DNA of 64,000 nt from Warburgia ugandensis (Eukaryota; Streptophyta; Magnoliopsida; Canellales; Canellaceae), in contig CP141126.1 in NCBI GenBank assembly GCA_035236585.1, forward strand, positions 11,917,001 to 11,981,000, in the 5' to 3' direction. Shown here one piece after another: positions 11,086 through 23,300 of the stretch. Under the pieces are notes generated by a model, which worked only from the letters and a program-made list of their open reading frames with translations, did not search any database and was not told where the DNA came from. The first letter of the stretch is position 1, and each line of letters starts with the position of its first letter. The translations under genes and the position numbers were made by a program.

Positions 11086-14000
11086 ATGAATGATAACTTG
11101 TATGTAGCCTAAAAAAAAGGTCAAGATTGTAAATGATCTAGAACTTTGACAAGGTGAAACTGTCTATTTGACTACTAAAAAAGAGAAGGAAAACAAGCTG
11201 CTGGAGATTATCCTTTAGATAAGAGTTTTAGTTTGTTTGGGGAATCTGGGAGGGGTTGAATCAGATGAACATATTAGATCTCTGAAAATCTAGAAGGGAG
11301 TGGCTTGGCGTCCAAGTTTTAGTCCCTTTGACATATACTTCCTGCTACTCTTACTTGTAAGGGCATCATATATTTCTACCATGCAAAGCTTTGCATTGAA
11401 TTGAAATGCATAGCTGGTCCAAACTCTTTCATTTTTCAGTGATCCAAGCAGTCCATCTGCTTTGGGCCATCCCAAATGGTGCAAGTACCAGAAACCTCCA
11501 GTATTAGATATAAAACCTTGTTTCTTGGAGCATTTGCCGATGCTAAGCAAGCAATTAGCTTATTTATTTCATAACCTACAAAATCAATGGTTCAGATAAT
11601 GTAAAACATTGGCCCTACTTGTATTTTAGTTTAGCTGCATAGCTCATTATCATATAATTTATCCTCTCTGTCTCTCTAGAATTTGTATCAGGCAAAACTT
11701 TACATTGAATTTAAATGAGTGGCCGGTTATACATACACACGCACACACACACACACACAAAATTAAAGTCATGTGCACATGCAAGTATAAGTTGGAGTAA
11801 GAAAGTATGGTTGGAGAGAGATAATAGTATGTGGAATTTTCTCTCTCTTATTAATGCTTACTTTTTTAATTATCAAAACACCTTTTATTATTTTTGTTAT
11901 TTCCCTAGTATAAAACCTTTTTCCATTTACTAAAAGGAAAGGGACTCAGACATGTCTTTTGGGCTTCTGGTGCAAACGTTTAATGTGCATACTATACTCC
12001 TAATGTGGTCACTTTGTCTGGTTCATCCTATCTTGGTTGGTCCCATTATACACACACATTAGTAAAGTCACGTACACATACATTTGTGCATGCAAGTATA
12101 AGTTGGAGAGAGAAAATAATAGGTACAATATTATCTCTCATTAATTCTTACTTATTATTATTAAAACAGCTTGTTTTTTTGTTATTTCTCAAGTATAATA
12201 CCTTTTTCCATCTACTAAAAAGAAAGGGACTCAAAACCTTTGTCTGTTGGTTTTCTGATGCAAACATTTAACATGCATACTATACTCCTAATTTGGTCAC
12301 TTTGTCTGGTTTGCCCCATGCATATATATCCAAGCCGTCCATCTGATTTGGCCTATCCCAAGCAGTCAGATGTAGTAGAATGTTGAGGGATTTCCATCTT
12401 GATATATTATGGTAAATTCTACTCAAAATGATGTGGGTACCAACAACCTTCACTATTGGATATCTGTAAAATATTGTTTCTTGGGACCTTTGTGGTTATA
12501 GAATAAATGGTTATCTTATTCACTTTATAGACTACAAAGTTAATGGTTCATATCATGCAAAACATTATCTCATGTTACAGTTTTGGGGCATAACTCATCC
12601 CCTGGAATTTCTGTCATGAAAAGGCATCGCATTGAATCAAAATGTTTTGGGGGTGCACAAAATTAAATGGTTTTATTGCAAAGGAGAAGAGAGAGAATTA
12701 TATGGGCAACAATATGTATTTACCAAAGCTTTAAAATGGTAGGAAACTTTTTTTGGAGTTATAAGCAAATTAAAAAACAATAAAAGAAAAGCCATTTGTG
12801 AATCTCTGTCTCGCCCACAATACATTTATGGGAAAAGGGGAAGGGGTCGGATTTATCCCGATGGAAGCAAGAGTAACAATACAGTCTATAATGCTACAAC
12901 AGTAGGTATAGTAAGCAAAATAGTACGTAAAGAAAAAGGGGGATATGAAATAATCATAGCTGATGCATCGGATGGACACCAAGTGGTTGATATTATACCT
13001 CCAGGGCCAGAACTTCTTGTTTTAGAGGGTGAATCTATCAAGCTTGATCAACCATTAACGAGTAATCCTAATGTGGGTGGATTTGGTCAGGGAGATGCAG
13101 AAATAATACTTCAAGATCGGGGAGTACAACAAAGGGTATGCTCTTCAACTTGAAGGTCTTTTCCTTTCTAAAATAAAAGAAACCTTTTTTCATTTTGCCA
13201 GTATTAGACAAAGCCCAAGGAGGATATGATGCCTTATTAGGCAGGGCGGCCTTAGCTCCAACCTTGGTGGTCCATGATTGGGCTAAAAGCTGAGACGTCC
13301 CCAGATTGAGTCTCAATTATTGGTAAAGCGGTCATACTTCCTTCACCTAAACGAGAACTTGATTTAGCGGCTCTTTCCAAAAGGCGTGAATGCAAATAAA
13401 AAACATCTCCTGGATAAGCTTCGCAGCCGGGTGGTCTTCTTAATAGAAGAGACATTTGGCGATAAGCTTGTGCTTGTTTGGAGGGATCGTCATAAATTAT
13501 TGAAGTATGTCGTTCACGGTACATAAAATATTCAGCCTGCCTTTCCTATTGCTTTCGATTGTGTGCTTTCCTTCGTTTGTGTCTGACTAGAGGAGATAGT
13601 TACCAGCGACGAGAGGGGAAGAGAGAGAGACGGTTGCTAACCGGAGGGGATAGTGACCAGTGACCAGAGTTCCATTCAAAATGACAAAACTAAGAGAATA
13701 GGCTAGGGAAGCAGCTCCTTTGAGGCTGTCCTGGACAAAGGACAGGGGATAGTTACGGCTAGGGAGTAGGGAGGGAGGAGAGATTGAGAAGATTCCCTAC
13801 CTTTACATCTAATTGAGTTGTAGGTATTGCGCTTCTTCGATTGCATGGTGGAGATAGCATTTCTCCTCATTTAAGAAATTTTTTCCAATTTCAATTTAGA
13901 ATAGTCCGTCACTCTACTGAAAGCGACGTAACTTACATCTAAATAGGAAATAATAGATGCATCAAATGCAAACTCCTATTAAATAGGCAAGCAAGGAAGG

Positions 14001-17000
14001 AAAGGGTTTTCCGTGAGATGGGAAAGGAGAACTATTAGCCCCACATGAGGTTTGTGAATAAGTGATTGTGTGATAATGAGCAAGGAAACCCATTTTTGTC
14101 GACCGAGTCCCGTGAGCTTGAAGGCAAAAGCAAGAAAGTTTTCTGTTTGGAATTGGAATCTGTCTTTCTGTTTCCCTTCATGCTTGGGCGAGCTGAAGAA
14201 AGCAATCAATTTCCATTTAAGTGTTGTAAGACGGAGACACGAGGAAACTGCTCAGACTCGTTTGTTGAGAGACAAGACGGCTGTGATTGTTCCACTGATC
14301 CCTTCAGCTGTAATCACTCGGTAGCGGAGAAAGTGGAACGTCACTAGATACCATTACCGGGTCACTCAGAGATATGCTTCGCAAGGTATGAGAACCAGAA
14401 GCTTGGGGCAATAAAAGAAATGCCATTTGTGAATCTTTGTCTTGCCCACAATACATTTACAGAAGGGTTTTTTTTTTTTTTTTCCATAATGCAAGCTAGT
14501 ATACCAAAAAAGTTGCAAATTCATGGATTCAAAGAACAATGGGTGATTGATGGCTTGGAGGATCTTTCTCAAACCGTGTGATTTTGAAGGATCACCTAGT
14601 TGGAATCACTTATTGAAACTTTCTGTCATTAGTGTTTCATCTTTTTTTGTTAACTCTACAATTTCTACATTCCACTTTGTTATTTTATCAAAATCTTTAT
14701 TGCTGGGGCAAAACTGTAAATTTTTCATGCCAAGTTGTTTCTTTTGATAACTTACTAGTAATTAGGAAGGGGAGCCTTGGCGCAACGGTAAAAGTTGTCG
14801 TCATGTGACCTTGAGGTCACGGGTTCAAGGCGTGGAATCAGTCTCTTGCAAAATGCAAGGTAAGGCTGCCTACAATAGGCCCTTGTGGTCCACCCCTTCC
14901 CCGGACCCCGCATTGGCGGGAGCTTCGTGCACTGGGGCTGCCCTTACTAGTAATTAGAAAGCAAACAGATTCTGTGAGAAGGCAAGGAATCCTTAAAAAA
15001 TGAAGATGTTCCTATTTAGTTCTTGTGTGTTGAAAGTTTGATTCTCCCATTTGAACTTGCAGAATATCGAAGAGAATGGTGGACTTTATTTAGTTCGATG
15101 GTTCAGGGTTGTGCTTGATGAGGCTCACACAATAAAATCCTCCAAAAGCCAAATTTCTATGGCTACAGCTGCTCTAACTGCGGATCGTCGATGGTGTCTT
15201 ACTGGTACTCCTATTCAGGTAAACTTACTCGAATCTAACTGCAGGTTGCTCATTTACTTTGTTTGAACCATTTATCACTGAAAGATCCAGCTTTTTTTTT
15301 TTCTTTCTATCCTTCATGCAATTTTGATACTCCGACGTGCTTCATTGCCTACAATAAAGTATTCAGAGCACCATTAACAGATTAGACAGCTTTCAGAATT
15401 ATCTGGTGATGTTGGAGTTTTACACATTATGTTTCAATGGTATTTTCCTTCTGTGGAATGTTCTCCATTACAATTCACTCAAAAACTGTGATGTTGAAGG
15501 ATCAGTTATGATTAAGAGTTTAAAGTCAAATTTATATCTTAAGAATTGAGTTGTGAGTTATATATTTAGATTAGCTTCTATGCTCTGAAAGAGGTACATT
15601 CAACAACTTCAAGATGCCATGAATTGTTTTAACTTGTCTGTGGTTGATGTGGACTGCAGGAATGCTATTGATTTTGGCTATATCTTCTTTTCAAATCCTT
15701 TTCAGACTTATATATTATTAGTCACTATTTTTCAAAAATCAGTTAATGTTTATGGACTCAACTCACTCTTGCCCTCTTATGATAACAAAATTTTGGAGAC
15801 TTTCTCAGTAAATAGTTTGTTCTCACGATGACTAGTTCTTTTTTCTTTTTCCTTTTCAAATGCTGTCCACTCTTATGTCCATGTCTGCCTGCATCCCCAT
15901 GCATCTGGCTGATTTGTCATGGTTTTATATCTTCAGTGGCAAGAGATTTCCCTGCTTGTTTGAGGCATTTATACCACTGAATATAAGTCAAACCTCCTTG
16001 TGCTTGTTATTTTTATTAAAAAGTAGTTTAATTATTTAGTTCTAGTTGAACTGCAACTAATGTTAACGCAATGAAATTGAGTGTTATGGTTTAATGCAGC
16101 ATCCATGGTTATGTAATTCCATGTTCTCTAGATAAAGGATTCCTTTTCATTTGTATGTGTTTTCAGCCTAATCAGTAATTGCCTTCTCTGAGCTTTTGTT
16201 GATGCTGTCTTTGGGTTTGGCTTTACTTGGTTAGACCCATAGCTGTTGGGAAGTGTCTCTTAGATGGGGGAGCACATCGCACAATCGAAATGGGAAGCAA
16301 AGCAGCAACTTTTGTCATTTTGTGCTATAAGCATGGGATTTGCTCTTCCAAATTGAATTCACAGATTCCTCTTTGAGCTTCCCAGTCAAGGGTCCCACTT
16401 TTCCAGTTCATTGAAACTTGTTCCCAATCCGCTTCCCCATAGTTCCCTTGCTGCTGCTGCTGCTTCTTCACTGCCTTTCACTGTTGGATTTGTGGTGAGG
16501 GTTTTAGTTGAAATAAACCTTCTTCTGACTGATAGCAATTTTATCTGTGAAATCCTTTTTCTCTCAAATCCTTTTTACTGCTGATATCAATGATTTGGAG
16601 TTTATTTATTCCCTGAGTCACACTGTTTGTTAATCTTGGTAACTCAAGTAAATATTCCCTCCCCCCTTCTGTTCCTTTAGGACACCTTTATTCCGTTTAG
16701 TGTAATCCTCTTACTTGATAATGACACTACTGTTTCTTCAAAAATTAAAAGGAAAATTGAAAAATGTATAGATAAAAAGGAAAAAAAAATTATGGCTTAC
16801 CTGCTTGGCACCCTCTCAAAAATGCTTGCTTCCCACTTCCACTTTCCCTTCTGCTTTGCCCTCCGGCAACTAGACCAAAACCAAGTCACACACACACACA
16901 CACACACACGCACACTATATATATAATTGTGATCATGTCTCATGTATGGGGAACTTCACATATACCGTGATGAGATGAATATTGAATGCAATATATGTAT

Positions 17001-17245
17001 TTATCATCTTTTAAGTCTGTGGGCAATAATTGTAAACAGTAGTTTGTAATTCCTAATTTGAGGATGCTCTGTGTGGTTGGGATTTCCATTTTCTTGATGC
17101 TTCTGTTTGTCCAATGGCAGAACAATCTGGAGGACATTTACAGTCTTCTTAGATTTTTGAGAGTGGAGCCTTGGGGCAACTGGGCACTGTAAGTTCTCTT
17201 GTGGCTTATTTAATCATTCATATATTTCTGCTTTTGAGTATTGAG

Positions 17246-17307
<62 letters not shown>

Positions 17308-20300
17308 TTGTTAAATGTTGGTGTGGGTAAAACAATATGAGATCTGCTTTTTGTTGCCTTAGTGTTTTTTATAGTTCTGTAAGTTACTGTTGTACTTGTT
17401 AAGTACCATCTCTAAAAAGCAAGATGAGACATAGTTCGAGACGTACTCTGGATAGCTTTAGGTGTTTCATATAAATCTAATTCTGTAGCGTAGTTTATCT
17501 CTGCTTCATTCTTATGCAGAGCCTCTTGAAGTTGTATTAGCTTAAACAATTACCTTTTTGTGATTCTAAGTTATGAGGTGATGAGAGAAGTTACTTGACC
17601 TCTTTCATCATAAGGATTGAAATCCTTCTCCAATGTGCTTGCAATTTTAAGGTGAACTTTTCCAAAAAGCTTTTTATCATTTAAAGTGCCCTAGAGAAAA
17701 TCAACCATCTTAGGGCCACAATTGGAAGGTGGATTCATGGGTACCTAGGGATTTTGTGTCTGTCCCACTCCAAAGAGCTTCTCTGAGAAGGCAAAAAACC
17801 TTCCATTGTACTACCTTTAGAATCTCTTCAACTCTGAGAATCCATATGTAGATTTACAGATCCTTTTGAAGGTTACCATCATAGGTGGAGGGAACTTGGC
17901 TTGTGTGGAAAGTTAATATGCCAGCATTGCCTATGTTATTTGTATGTTAACTGAAGTAAATTGATCTGCACTTAGAAAAAATTGTTCCTTGGTATGAGTT
18001 GGTGTTGGTCATGCCCTATGTTGACATCTCAGTTCCACAGGGATACTGTTTCTTTAGTTTTCCAAGTAATTGTTCTGTTCTGGCTGGTATGCTGCTATTA
18101 CCTGTTTAGGTCCAAAAAAGGTACAAAAATAGGTTAATACTGGTCACGGTAAAAAATACCAGTTGTACTGCCCAATACCGGATGTATCTGCTGGTATTTG
18201 CATTCCGGTATTGATAAGAAATCTTATTTACGATTCTTGTTTTGTTTTAACATTAAATCAAGGGGTATAAAGTTCCAAGCAGTTTGGGCAGGACTATTTC
18301 ATCAAAGAACTGGCCTTTTCCCACTTTTTCTCCAAGACTGAACTGTAAACCTCACAGATCAGGGAAGATGATGACTTTTTTGTGATCCACCAGAACATCT
18401 GTGAACTTGATTTTTTTGTGAAAAAGAACTTGACTGTTGGTCATGCATGATTTTGTTAAGTGGTGGGCGAAATTGATGGAAATTTATGACTGCATCTGTG
18501 AACCTCATAGACTAATGAAGAAGTTGACCCAGACTGTCTCTTTCTCTCTCTAGGTTGTTTCCTGATACAGGAGTACAGTGACCGCCCTTTAACCAAGACA
18601 GAAACTAACAAGTTGTTCTGAGAGGTGCTAAGGCTGTTTTGAGGGTATTATGTCTAGCTTAATTGGATAAAAATATTCAAAGTTTGGGGTTTTTTAAAGA
18701 AAAATAAGGGTGAAGTGTAAACCCTAAGTTTGACAAAGAAGACCACCCCATTTTTGCAAAAGATTATTTATCTGGAAATTACAGAGGTTTGCTGCATCCT
18801 GCAACCAAAAACAATCTTATTCTCAAGAATTTTGAAGTATTTGGCAAGAAATTTCATCTTTTCTATTTCTTGTCAGTTTTCTTAAAAACAATTTTTTCCC
18901 TTGATTTATTGTTATTGCTTCTTAAAAAATGCTTTCACTACTTCCATGTGTGCTTGAAGAAACTTTTTCTAGCATTTTTAATGTTCAAAATTTTGTACTT
19001 TTTTTTTTTAAAGGAATTTTTGGTTATTTTTTTAAATCCTGTCCCAGAAATTTCTGCTGTTACCTGCTCATACCAGTTTTGCTCCTCACTCGTACCATGA
19101 CTGTTACAAATCTGACAACTTGGCTTTAAACTTGACAGTTGCGAATGAACCTCTGAGGAAACTTATGAAAGCATGAAAATTCGTGACTGCTGTTCAAGCC
19201 CATTGATTTCTGTGGATGGAAGTGAGATATCTAGCATAAGTTAATTGTTTAATGTATAACTTTATTATGTGAACCATTTTGGGAAACTGTCTGCAATTAC
19301 TTCACTCTCGGTTCTCTGTTCAGCTTCAAATTTCTCTTATCATATTGTTGGATTATCAATTCTAATAGTTTATTTTTGCCCTCCCTGTGTTTTTCATGCT
19401 TACACTGTTACTCCTCTACTAACTCCTCCTGATGGTTTGGGTTTTGTAAGTGTCTTAGCCCAAATTGTTTTTGAACTTGAAGTTCTTTAACTCAAAAATA
19501 CATGACTGTTATTCTGTCTGATTTGTTTAAGGTGGCATAAGCTCATTCAAAAGCCTTATGAGGAGGGAGACGATCGTGGCTTAAAGTTGGTCCAAACAAT
19601 CTTAAGACCAATAATGTTAAGAAGGACGAAATTCAGCATGGACAAAGAGGGCAGGTAAAACCAACCAGTTGCAAACATTTTTACCACCTTCTTTGTTTCT
19701 GTTGGTTTATCTCTTAGTTTCCAAAAACTCTCCCGCCAGTTTCAAATTTGTGTTCAAGAAGCCAGTTTCCCGAAGTGGGAAAACCAAAGACCATCCTAAC
19801 CCTATATATTTTTAATCTTTTATGATATTTGTAATTTTCTATAATATTTTACTAATTTCTTGGCAATTCTCATTTTCCTAAATTAACTTGCTTGCATCCC
19901 CTTTCATTTCCAGCTTTTGTTCCTGTTTTTGTTTCCTGCTCTGGCAACTAAGGATTCTTGTTTCTGCAGGCCAATTCTTGTTCTACCTCCAGCCGATACT
20001 CAAGTAATTTATTGCGAGCTCACAGAAGCTGAGAAGGACTTCTATGAAGCTCTGCATAAAAGATCCAAGGTCTCTTTCATATTAATGACTCTGTGGGATT
20101 TATCTTCTAAATTCTTAATTTTAGTATACTTAGTGCTACATCTTGTTCTTTGATTTTCTTTCAGGTCAAGTTTGATCAATTCGTTGAGCAAGGACGGGTG
20201 CTTCATAACTATGCTTCTATTTTGGAGTTACTTTTACGTCTTCGTCAATGTTGTGATCATCCATTTCTTGTGATGAGGTTTGCATCAGAGTCAATTATGT

Positions 20301-23300
20301 TTTTGTCTCTGTTGACTGTGCAAACGGAAATAAGAGAGGAGAGGGACAATTACTAGTGTGTTTGTACTTATGCTAGATTGCGTAAGTTCCATAGGCTACA
20401 CTGTATGAGTGATGTGAAGTGAAGCTGACACAAAGAAGTTGATTATGACGGCATAAACTGGCTGTTGAACCTTATTTTTTTAATTGAGTAGCTCATCTGA
20501 GTAATATAAATAAAGGCCTTAACAGCATCTCTGAATTTGAGTATACCAATGCTATTTTAGCTATCCAATTCAACTGTGTGGCTTGGAGTTTAGTTTGATA
20601 TTTTAGTTGGTTGTTATTGATACTTCTTCTTGGTTTTTCATTGTGCAACCATAGTTCTCTACATCTTGTTCCATACCGATGACAATTATAGTATGTTTCT
20701 GTGTATCATTATTTTCTTTTCAAAATAATCTATCAAAGTGTTTGGTGATGGGCTGTTTTTTTTTCCAGTCGAGGTGATACACAAGAATTCTCAGATCTGA
20801 ATAAGCTTGCAAAACAATTTCTTAAAGTTGGTCATGATGCTGTTCATGGGGAATCCAATGATGCACCCTCGAAGGCGTATATTCAAGAGGTTGTGGAGGA
20901 GCTTCGTAAAGGAGAAAAAGGAGAGTGTCCTATTTGCCTAGAAGCTGTTGAGGATGCAGTTTTAACACCTTGTGCTCACCTGTTATGCCGGGAATGCCTC
21001 TTGGCCAGTTGGAGAAATGCTACTGCTGGCCTTTGTCCTGTTTGTAGGTACTTTTGATTTTTTTTCTTGGCTTTTATTTCAGATCACTTCCAGACAAAAC
21101 TGATGCTTATCTTTATATGTTTGAATGACAAATATCAACTTAAGTGGATAAACTCACAGGTTGTTTTTCCATGTTTACAGAAAAACCATTAACAAACAGG
21201 AGCTCATCACTGCCCCAACTGAGGGCCGGTTCCAAATTGATGTTGAGAAGAACTGGGTGGAATCCTCAAAGGTTTCAGTTCTTTTGAAGGAATTGGAGGA
21301 CCTTCGATCATCAGGCCGCAAAAGCATTGTTTTCAGTCAATGGACTGCCTTTCTAGATCTTCTGCAGATTCCTCTTTCTCGGTGAGCTCTTGTTTTACTT
21401 GGAGATTTTTAAGGAATGTGTTTCTGGATGGACTACTTGGTTTTGATGAGTTCTCATTTCTGCATTTATCTTAGATCCTATGGCACCAGTGGAAAGGACT
21501 ATCTTCTCAGCTACCTGCAATTGCTATTATTTACAGATAGATATGTGCAAATGCAGCTACATCTGAAGCTAAATGCCTTAACACTTCTCGAAAATCACAT
21601 TGGATTTGGGAGATCCATCACTACTTAGGTATCACAGATAGGAGAATTTGATCACTGATTGCAGTATATTCAAGTAAACACTTATGTCATGTAAATGAGT
21701 TCAAATGGAAAAGTTCAGAAATGGTAATAAAAATCTGGGATATATGTATTGCCTAAGTATGACAGATGGGAGAATTGATGTCTAACTGTACAAGTCCATG
21801 GATGATATACAAATGAGTTCAAATGACAAACTTCAAAAAGCTATATCAGCAGTGCTTCTTGTGCGAGTCTGACATTTCTTTCAGATGGCAATTTTCTACA
21901 AGTTAGATGCACATCTAACATATAATATCGTGAGTTCTGAATATGCTGAAGTCGAAGATGCAGATATGATCCTAAACCGTAAAATCTAAATTTCTAAGCT
22001 GGAAACAGTGATAGAATCTCAAAAATCATTGACTCTTTAGTTCCCTTAGTTCAGTATCAGTTCTGCCTGTTTAAGTTTTAGGGTTTCCCTTATAACCACC
22101 ATTTCCTTTAATCAATATTTATTTTCATCATATCTGATTGCTTCATCTAGTTTAATTTTTGTTGTTTCCCTGAGATGCCGTTCTTATTTTTTGAGTCTCT
22201 TATCTTCTGATTTCAGGAGTAATCTTACATTTGTTCGTTTGGATGGGACACTAAATCAACAACAAAGAGAAAAGGTGCTCAAGGAATTTACAGAGGACAG
22301 CAAAATTTTGGTAAGTTATGCCAGTGTTGTATTGGTGTGGATTACTTCAATAGTACATTCCTGGAAAGGTGGCCTTTTCACTTAACTTGGATGTCCATGC
22401 AATAGGTGTTATTGATGTCATTGAAGGCAGGCGGTGTGGGGATAAATCTTACTGCAGCATCAAATGCCTTTGTCTTGGTAATGCAAACAACTCCAACCTT
22501 CTCATTTCTTTGATTGGGACTTTTTCAAGTTTGTTGTTTATCATTGGTTGTTAAGTTATAGTCAGTCTCATTCGAGAGGAAAAAGTGCAACCCTATTGGA
22601 GTTGTCACATTTGTCCTTTTACATGTTGCAGCTCAATGTTGAACTGAAATTCAAGTGATTAATTTGTCAGTGTTACAACCTGTGGAGTTTTGATTTAGTG
22701 AATGTGAAAGCTGATTGATTCAGTTTTGTGACAAAAACACAAATACATAAAGTTATAGGAAAAAGTGGCGAGTGTCTTGTAGTCTTGGTGAAGAAAAAGG
22801 GGAAAATCTGTCTTTCCCCCTCACTACTTTACTCATCCACTTAGTTGAAGAAGAGCAGAACAAAGAAGAGGTCTTTCTTGGATGTGCAAAAAATTAATGT
22901 CTTTTAGTTCCTAAATTTCTCATTCTTCCCAAAAATCCTCAAATATTGCTTTCATATACTTCCGCAATTTGCTGATCGTACTTTATTGCTGATTATTTAA
23001 CTCGGGACTCTGATATTAACTAAATCATCATTCCACTAGGTTTGAACTTATTAAAATATTGGCCTAACCACTAAAGAATGATTCTGTTGAAGTAAATATT
23101 CTTCTGGTATTTAGCTTCATGTAATCTAGTCTCCATTTTGCTAGCGATGAGTGACTTCTTTTGTATTTCTTCCTTAAAAATAGTTTCCAGTCATGAGTAC
23201 CTTCTATTATGTTATACTAAGCCATGCCCACTCTTGCTTTGTTGGGTTATATGAATTGGCATGGAGCATTTGCCTCTGATGTCAAAACCTCTTTCAAAGA

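Larger units (their letters stand above)
10301..11363. repeat. Duplicated block of about 0.35-0.4 kb flanking a MITE
   Basis: Copies at about 10301-10669 and 10968-11363 share long nearly identical runs, such as the stretches around aaaacaagctgctggagatt and ggaatctgggaggggttgaa. They differ mainly in the length of an internal CT tract (about 20 bp against 41 bp). The spacer holds a foldback MITE and CT/TA microsatellites. A weaker relative with the same CT-tract layout lies at 6560-6840. Confidence 0.8.
12829..14408. other. Chimeric organelle-derived insert (1.58 kb)
   Basis: The insert contains a plus-strand petA piece (12835-13117) and a minus-strand atpA piece (13289-13537) only 170 bp apart. 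These genes are far apart in typical plastid genomes. The remainder, 13540-14408, is compositionally unlike the surrounding intron, and I do not recognise a gene in it. Its style resembles plant mitochondrial intergenic DNA, so transfer by way of the mitochondrion is possible but unproven. Open frames at 13979-14347 have no recognisable motif. Confidence 0.75.
6354..15062 (+). other. RAD5-like intron 9, an 8.7-kb transposon-filled intron
   Basis: The intron separates exon 9 (6207-6353) from exon 10 (15063-15218), that is, the Walker A half from the DEAH exon of the SNF2 domain. From left to right it holds: CT microsatellites and weakly repeated sequence (6600-6850), an RTE LINE (6853-9898), tandem hairpin units (9932-10213), duplicated CT-block elements with a foldback MITE between them (10301-11363), a second diverged duplication (11380-12600), a chimeric organellar insert (12829-14408) and an Au-type SINE (14768-14943). 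No functional host exon was found inside it. Confidence 0.85.

Noticed and set aside
13979-14347. Overlapping open frames in the organellar insert
   Set aside because: No family motif in either strand, and the segment lies in inserted non-genic DNA.
18789-19100. 103-codon open frame rich in Phe and Leu
   Set aside because: AT-rich intronic sequence of the RAD5-like gene; composition explains the hydrophobic translation.
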